Origin: Polyangiaceae bacterium
GTDB taxonomy: Bacteria > Myxococcota > Polyangia > Polyangiales > Polyangiaceae
Direction of reading: 5' to 3'
Length of the DNA stretch: 11,427 nucleotides
Assembly (NCBI GenBank): GCA_025936205.1
Contig: JAICTU010000297.1
Span: 1-11,427, forward strand
Positions 6,918 to 11,427 of this stretch are shown here, one piece after another. How positions within the stretch are numbered: the stretch's first letter is position 1; every line of letters begins with the position of its first letter. Below the pieces are notes generated by a model, which did not search any database, was not told the origin of the DNA, and saw nothing but the letters and a program-made list of their open reading frames with translations. A program made the translations under genes and the position numbers.

Positions 6918-7907
6918 ATGGCCGCCGAGCTCACCGGACCGGAGAAGGCCGTGCTGTTCCTGCTGTCGCTGGACGAGAAGGCGGCGGGGCCGATCGTCAG
7001 CGAGCTGCAGCCCGAGCACGTGCGCCGCCTGCGCGAGACGGCCTCGCACATGCGCAGCGTGCCGGCCAACGCACTGCACGCCGTCTACTCGGAGTTCTTG
7101 AGCAAATCGGGCGAGGCGGTGGCCGTGCCGCGCGACGGCGTGGGCTTCATCCGCAAGCTCTCGGCGCGCGCGCTCGGCGAGTCGCAGACCCAGCAGATCT
7201 TCGAGGACAAGCCCAAGACCCCGTTCGATCGTGTCGCCGCGGCCGAAGACGACGTGCTGGCGGGTCTGCTGGTCAACGAGGATCCGCAGCTCACCGCAGC
7301 ACTGCTCTCGCAACTGCCCCCGGAGAAGTCCGCGGCCGTGCTGGCGCTGCTGCCGGAGCAGACGCGGCCCCTGGTGCTCACCCGGCTGGGCGCGATGCGC
7401 GAGATGCCCGGGCATCTGCTGGACGAGGTGGCGACGGCCCTCGCGGCCGAACTGCCCGAGCCGGGCGCGGGCGGCGCAGTGGCGGTCGATGGTGTGACCC
7501 GCTCGGCGGCGGTGGTGCGCGCGCTGAGCAAGGAGGTCGGCGAGCTCCTGCTCTCCGACGTCGAGGCCGAGAACGAGCTCCTGGCGGCGGAGATCCGCCA
7601 GGCCATGTACTCGTTCGAGGACCTGAAGCTGATCGATGCGAAATCGATGCGCGAGCTGCTCAAGGCGGTGCCCGGCGATCGCTTGACGCTGGCGATCAAG
7701 ACGGCCAGCCCCGAGCTGTCGAATCACATCTTCTCCGGCATGTCGAAGCGCGCCGCCGAGCGCGTGCGCGAAGACCTCGAGCTGCTCGGCGCGGTGCGCC
7801 TGGCCGACGTGGAAGCCGCGCAGCAAGAGATCGTGGAAATTGCACTGCGGCTCGCCGCCGAGGGCACCGTGTCCCTGGGCGGGGGCGGAGCGGATGAGTT
7901 TGTCTAG
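6918..7907 (+). CDS. fliG: Flagellar motor switch protein FliG
   Basis: Rotor protein that binds FliF at its N-terminus, FliM in the middle, and the stator MotA at its C-terminus, so it carries torque and switching. It has 329 residues, normal length. The middle-domain EHPQ motif appears as EDPQ (121-124). C-terminal torque-helix residues map with a constant offset to the E. coli ones: K261 (K264), R278 (R281), E285 (D288), D286 (D289), R294 (R297), so one acidic residue is Glu rather than Asp. It ends in the typical DEFV. ATG at 6918 has GAGG six bases upstream. An in-frame ATG at 6876 lies inside fliF and is unlikely. The end overlaps fliH by 14 bases. Confidence 0.96.
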   Translation: MAAELTGPEKAVLFLLSLDEKAAGPIVSELQPEHVRRLRETASHMRSVPANALHAVYSEFLSKSGEAVAVPRDGVGFIRKLSARALGESQTQQIFEDKPKTPFDRVAAAEDDVLAGLLVNEDPQLTAALLSQLPPEKSAAVLALLPEQTRPLVLTRLGAMREMPGHLLDEVATALAAELPEPGAGGAVAVDGVTRSAAVVRALSKEVGELLLSDVEAENELLAAEIRQAMYSFEDLKLIDAKSMRELLKAVPGDRLTLAIKTASPELSNHIFSGMSKRAAERVREDLELLGAVRLADVEAAQQEIVEIALRLAAEGTVSLGGGGADEFV

Positions 7908-8766
7908 CGATCGCGGCCGTCCGAAGAGCTTGCGTTTCGTCGACGTGAGCGTCGAGGGGCGCCCGCCGGGCTGGCTCACCTTGCGCCACGATGAGCCGCG
8001 GCCGATCGGTGCCGCGGAGCGCGTCGATCGACTGGTGCCGCCGGAAGTGCCGAGCCACGAGCGGCCGCCGCTCTCGCCGCTGCTGGAGAGCGTGCGTCCG
8101 CCGCCGCCGCGGCCCTCGCAGTTTCCCGGCAGGCCGACGCCGTATCCCGGAGCGCCGCTCTCGGGCTACCACCCGAGCAGCCATCGCGCGGGCTCCCCGA
8201 GCCAGTACCCCGCCGCGCATTTCGGCAGCCAGTTCCCGAGCACGCCGCCGGGGGCTTCCTCGCAATTCCCGCCCGCGATCGATTCCGTCGAAGGGCTCGC
8301 GCACGCGGAAGTCCGCTCGGACACCATGGTCGAAGATCTGGTGCCGCGCGCCGAGGAAGAGGCGGTGGCCGCGATCGCGACCGCGATCGATCGGTTTCAG
8401 CGCGAGCGCCAGCAGGCGCTGGCCTCGGTCGAAGGTGAGCTGATCGAGCTGGTGCGCGCGATCAGCCGGCGCGTGCTGCTGGCTGAAGTCTCGCACCATC
8501 CCCTGCTGATCGAGCGCCTGGTGCATGCCGGCCTGGAGGCGCTGGCGGGCGGAGACAAGCTGACGGTGCGGCTCGGGCCCTTCTTCTCCGAGGCGCTGCC
8601 GGCGATCCGCGAGAGCCTGGAGCACCGGGGGGTGAAGTCGCTGGTGGTGATCGATCCGAGCGTGGGCCCGCAGGGCTGCCAGCTGAGCACCGAGCTCGGC
8701 CGCGTCGACGAGTCCGTCACGACGCGCCTCGAGGTGTTGCTGGCGAACCTCGGCCTCGGGAGCTGA
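7894..8766 (+). CDS. fliH: Flagellar export apparatus stator FliH, with Pro-rich N-terminal extension
   Basis: Regulator and peripheral stalk of the export ATPase FliI, related to YscL and to ATP synthase b/delta subunits. It has 290 residues. The C-terminal half (about 150-290) matches the FliH family: a charged helix (RFQRERQQALASVEGELIEL), then VRAISRRVLLAEV, then DKLTVRLGP and the closing RVDESVTTRLEVLLANL. Residues 50-128 are instead Pro/Ser-rich with four SQFP/SQYP motifs (75, 103, 112, 123), unlike common FliH N-termini. ATG at 7894 lies inside the end of fliG with GGAG just upstream. fliI starts 5 bases after the stop. Confidence 0.88.
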   Translation: MSLSSDRGRPKSLRFVDVSVEGRPPGWLTLRHDEPRPIGAAERVDRLVPPEVPSHERPPLSPLLESVRPPPPRPSQFPGRPTPYPGAPLSGYHPSSHRAGSPSQYPAAHFGSQFPSTPPGASSQFPPAIDSVEGLAHAEVRSDTMVEDLVPRAEEEAVAAIATAIDRFQRERQQALASVEGELIELVRAISRRVLLAEVSHHPLLIERLVHAGLEALAGGDKLTVRLGPFFSEALPAIRESLEHRGVKSLVVIDPSVGPQGCQLSTELGRVDESVTTRLEVLLANLGLGS

Positions 8767-8771
8767 GCGCG

Positions 8772-10106
8772 GTGGATCGCCTGTCTTCCCTGATCGAGCG
8801 CTGCTCTCGAACCCAGGCACACGAGCCGATCGGCGTCGTGCAGGACGTGGTCGGCATGGTGGTCGAGGTCGGCGGCCTGCGCGCCGCGGTCGGTCAGACG
8901 CTGGAAGTGCAAACGGAGCACGGCGAGCGGCTGGAGCTGGAGGTGGTGGGCTTCCGCTCCGATCGGCTGCTGGCGAGCCCGCTCGGCAATCTTTCCGGCT
9001 TGCACTCGGGGGCGCTCGCGCGCCTCTCTGATCGCGGCGCCAGCATCGGCGTTGGCGGCGAGCTGCTCGGCAGAGTGTTCGATGCCTTCGGCAATCCGCT
9101 GGACGGCGGAGCTCGCCCGGATTTCGGTCAGCGCTATCCGATCCATCGCCCGCCACCGCCCTCCTTCGGGCGCAAACCCGTCGCCGACGTGTTCTCGACC
9201 GGCGTGCGCGCCGTCGACAGCATGCTCACGTTGGGCATCGGTCAGCGCCTCGGCATCTTCGCCGGCGCGGGCGTGGGCAAGAGCTCGCTGCTCGGCATGA
9301 TCTGTCGCTCCTCGCAAGCCGACGTGAACGTGGTCGGGCTGGTCGGTGAGCGCGGGCGCGAGGTGAGCGACTTCGTGCGCCACAGCCTGGGCGCCGAAGG
9401 CCTGGCCCGCTCGGTGGTGCTGGCCGCCACCAGCGACCAGCCGCCGCTGGTGCGCGCGCGCGGCGCGGAGACGGCCACGGCGGTCGCCGAGTACTTCCGC
9501 GATCAGGGCAAGAGCGTGCTCTTGGTCATGGACTCGGTCACGCGCTACGCGATGGCGCTGCGCGAGACGGCGCTGGCCGCGGGCGAGCCCCCGGCGACCA
9601 AGGGCTATCCGCCCTCGGTCTTTGCCGCCCTGCCCCGGCTGATGGAGCGTGCCGGCACCAGCACGGGTGAGGGGGTGATCACCGCGCTGTACACGGTGTT
9701 CGTCGAAGGTGACGATCTGAGCGATCCGATCGCCGACGCCGCGCGCGGCATTCTGGACGGCCACATCGTGCTCTCGCGCTCGCTGGCCGAGAAGGGCCAC
9801 TTCCCGGCCATCGACGTGCTGCAGAGCATCTCGCGTCTGATGCCCGAGGTGACCGACGCCACCCACCACTCGACGGCGGGGCTGCTGCGCGAGGCGCTGG
9901 GCACGTACCGCGACACCTCGGATCTGATCCAGGTGGGCGCGTATGTGCCCGGCAGCGACCCGCGAGTCGACAATGCCTTGACGCTGGTGCCAAAAATCAA
10001 CGCCTTCCTGCGCCAGCCGATGAACGAGCGCACGCCGTACGGGCAATCCAAGGCCCGCATGCAGGCACTGCTCTCGAACTTGCCGCGCGTGGGTGAGGGT
10101 CGCTGA
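8772..10106 (+). CDS. fliI: Flagellum-specific ATPase FliI
   Basis: Hexameric type III export ATPase at the membrane base, working with FliH and FliJ to unload and unfold substrates. It has 444 residues, the family's usual length. The N-terminal beta barrel covers about 1-95. The Walker A loop is GAGVGKSS (165-172), next GERGREV with the catalytic Glu at 193, then Walker B LLVMDSVTR (250-258). KGYPPSVFAALPRLMERAG (278-294) is the signature shared by type III ATPases. FliI rather than a virulence paralogue follows from the flagellar neighbours. GTG at 8772 has GGGAG about nine bases upstream. The stop overlaps fliJ by one base. Confidence 0.98.
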   Translation: MDRLSSLIERCSRTQAHEPIGVVQDVVGMVVEVGGLRAAVGQTLEVQTEHGERLELEVVGFRSDRLLASPLGNLSGLHSGALARLSDRGASIGVGGELLGRVFDAFGNPLDGGARPDFGQRYPIHRPPPPSFGRKPVADVFSTGVRAVDSMLTLGIGQRLGIFAGAGVGKSSLLGMICRSSQADVNVVGLVGERGREVSDFVRHSLGAEGLARSVVLAATSDQPPLVRARGAETATAVAEYFRDQGKSVLLVMDSVTRYAMALRETALAAGEPPATKGYPPSVFAALPRLMERAGTSTGEGVITALYTVFVEGDDLSDPIADAARGILDGHIVLSRSLAEKGHFPAIDVLQSISRLMPEVTDATHHSTAGLLREALGTYRDTSDLIQVGAYVPGSDPRVDNALTLVPKINAFLRQPMNERTPYGQSKARMQALLSNLPRVGEGR

Positions 10107-10567
10107 TGAGCGCGCGCGAGGCCCGCATCGAGCGCATCGCCCAATTGCGCGACCAGCGGCTGAAGCTGGCCGTGCGCGCCCTGGAAGAGATGCGCGCGCT
10201 GGAGCGCCGGATGCAAACGGAGTTTAACTCGGCGCAGTCCCAGCGCGAGCGCGCGGAGCGCGAGCGGCGCGAGCTGAGTGTGACCGGAGCCGACATCCTC
10301 CGCTTCATGGAGGCCGAGGAGTGGCTGCGCTCTTGCGCCATCGAAGAAGAGATGTCTGCCCTGCGCCTGCGCCAGGCTCGCGTTCAAATGGACAAAGGCC
10401 AGCAACGAGTGAAGAAAGCGGCACTGGAGCTGCGCCAGCTGGAGCTGTTGCAGGAGCGGCTGAAGCAGGCGCGGCTGGCCAAGGAACGTCGCCGGGAGCG
10501 AGCCGTCGAGGACGAGATCGGACAGCGCGTGGCACAGAGCGATCGCGCGCGGAAAGGCCAGCCGTGA
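10106..10567 (+). CDS. fliJ: Flagellar export chaperone FliJ
   Basis: Coiled-coil protein of the export machine, the counterpart of the ATP synthase gamma stalk, inserted into the FliI ring and contacting FlhA. It has 153 residues, nearly all charged helix with heptad-like spacing (for example KLAVRALEEMRALERRMQTE and LELRQLELLQERLKQARLAK). Sequence identity in this family is low, so the call relies on length, coiled coil and its place directly after fliI. ATG at 10106 overlaps the fliI TGA (TGATG) with GAGGG upstream. The stop overlaps the next gene's GTG (GTGA). Confidence 0.85.
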   Translation: MSAREARIERIAQLRDQRLKLAVRALEEMRALERRMQTEFNSAQSQRERAERERRELSVTGADILRFMEAEEWLRSCAIEEEMSALRLRQARVQMDKGQQRVKKAALELRQLELLQERLKQARLAKERRRERAVEDEIGQRVAQSDRARKGQP

Positions 10568-11238
10568 GCTTCCCCTCCCCCATCGGCAGAACGGCGCTGG
10601 GCGCCGACCCGGGCGAAGCGGCGCGCGAGGCGGCCGAGCACGAACGCGAGGATCGCGAGCGCAGCGCCGCCTGGGCGAGCGTGATCACGCAAGTGCTGGT
10701 CGAGGCTCGTCCGAAGCTCACATTGCCCTCGGCGCCGGAGGCCGAGAGCAACACGGCAGGAGCTCCTGCAGCGCGTGACGAGGGCGTCAAAAACCCGACG
10801 CCCAGCGGAGTGGAGTCCTGCAACAGCGAGGTTGTCGAGGAATCGAAAACCCAGGGGCCCGAGCTACCCAACCGTCTGGTGGCGGAGCTGTCGGACAGCA
10901 CCCTGGGGCGGATGGAGCTGTCTGTCGCTCGTAGCGCCAACGGTTTGCGCATCGTCATCAACGTGGCGGATGCACGTGTCAAGGCGCTGATTCAGGCGGA
11001 GCAGGCGCTGCTCGTAAAAAGCCTGCAAGGAAGCGGGCTTCGCGTCGATTCCCTGCACATTGCCGATCAACTGGAGCCTGGCACCGGTCTTGCTCCAGAG
11101 GATGCAACCCAGGAAAGGGTTCTGGCGCGAAGCAGAAGCCTCAATCTGCGGACGCTGAACGCCAGGGGGCGAGGCTACGGAGCCAAGCCCGAAGAGGAGC
11201 CGGAGGACGACACCGATCGGGTGGACTTCACGGCCTGA
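10564..11238 (+). CDS. fliK: FliK-like hook-length control / substrate-switch protein, unusually short
   Basis: FliK measures hook length and switches FlhB from rod/hook to filament substrates. This product has 224 residues. Residues 103-172 fit the FliK C-terminal domain pattern: LGRMELSVARSANGLRIVIN, then ARVKALIQAEQALLVKSLQG, then SGLRVDSLHI. It is followed by an Arg-rich and acidic tail. Only about 100 low-complexity residues precede the domain, against roughly 200 or more in typical FliK, so the ruler part is short or missing. GTG at 10564 overlaps the fliJ stop (GTGA); the longer open frame upstream lies inside fliJ. Its place between fliJ and flgD is the standard fliK position. The fold assignment is by pattern, not by close identity. 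Confidence 0.72.
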   Translation: MSFPSPIGRTALGADPGEAAREAAEHEREDRERSAAWASVITQVLVEARPKLTLPSAPEAESNTAGAPAARDEGVKNPTPSGVESCNSEVVEESKTQGPELPNRLVAELSDSTLGRMELSVARSANGLRIVINVADARVKALIQAEQALLVKSLQGSGLRVDSLHIADQLEPGTGLAPEDATQERVLARSRSLNLRTLNARGRGYGAKPEEEPEDDTDRVDFTA

Positions 11239-11258
11239 GCCCGCAACTCGAGTAGCGC

Positions 11259-11427
11259 ATGGTAGATCCCATCAACAGTGCCAGCAAAAGCATCGCCAAC
11301 GGCGCGTTGACCAAGGCCCTGGGAGGTAACAACCTCGGCCAAGATGCCTTTCTCAAGCTCCTCGTGGCGCAGCTCAAGAACCAGGATCCGCTGAACCCTC
11401 AGCAGAACTACGAGTTCGTGGCTCAGC
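11259..11427 (+). CDS. flgD: Flagellar hook assembly (cap) protein FlgD, 5' part
   Basis: Scaffolding cap on which FlgE hook subunits polymerise; it is exported and later replaced. Only 56 residues are visible before the window ends. [20 protein letters not shown] followed by [11 protein letters not shown] is the conserved FlgD N-terminal export and cap motif, with almost no divergence from the family. ATG at 11259 follows the fliK-like stop by 20 bases, with a weak GAGTAG upstream. The order fliK-flgD suggests flgE comes next outside the window. Confidence 0.95.
   Translation, partial: MVDPINSASKSIANGALTKALGGNNLGQDAFLKLLVAQLKNQDPLNPQQNYEFVAQ

Noticed and set aside
5102..7069. Very long open frame (655 codons) on the minus strand opposite fliF and part of fliG
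   Set aside because: It lies antisense to strongly conserved fliF. Its product is His/Arg/Gln-rich low-complexity sequence typical of the shadow frame of GC-rich genes, and it has no recognisable family.
7696..10046. Long minus-strand open frames opposite fliH and fliI
   Set aside because: Antisense to well-supported genes, with biased Arg/His/Ala composition and no domains or ribosome sites; explained by high third-position GC.

Overview
The window is a flagellar gene region from a GC-rich Gram-negative bacterium. A P-ring chaperone gene (flgA) and an Asp-rich/Gly-Ser lipoprotein with a Cys-rich CxxxxxCxxxxxCxxxxC motif suggest a deltaproteobacterial-type genome, most likely Myxococcota (Polyangia-like). 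That placement is an inference from GC content, protein style and gene order. No 16S rRNA or other phylogenetic marker is present.

Left half, minus strand (1-3490): reading right to left there is a sigma-54 activator of the FleQ/FlrA/NtrC type without a receiver domain (3490-2255). It is followed by a hairpin, then a small exported barrel-like protein overlapping a lipoprotein by 4 bp (2167-1299). Next come the distal-rod gene flgG (1170-385) and the start of flgA (376 leftwards, cut by the window edge). flgF is not next to flgG.

Middle (3491-4039): a divergent intergenic region of about 550 bp with no convincing gene. It holds a sigma-54-like promoter facing the activator, a perfect 22-bp palindrome, and a very good -24 element immediately before flgB.

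Right half, plus strand (4040-11427): one tightly packed operon flgB-flgC-fliE-fliF-fliG-fliH-fliI-fliJ-fliK-like-flgD. Most junctions overlap or are under 35 bp apart. It encodes the proximal rod (FlgB, FlgC, FliE), the MS ring (FliF), the rotor/switch (FliG), the export ATPase complex (FliH, FliI, FliJ), an unusually short hook-length/substrate-switch protein (FliK-like) and the hook cap (FlgD, truncated by the window edge). The order follows basal-body assembly from the inside out.

Four sites with sigma-54 core geometry (GG-N10-GC) lie upstream of flgG, the barrel/lipoprotein pair, the activator gene and flgB. Together with the encoded activator this suggests a local sigma-54 flagellar circuit, possibly autoregulated. 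Points most worth a second look are that circuit, the placement of the flgB promoter (predicted transcript start almost on the start codon), the palindrome, the receiver-less activator with a Pro-rich N-terminus, the short FliK, the Pro-rich SQFP-repeat N-terminus of FliH, and the two uncharacterised envelope proteins lying between flagellar genes.
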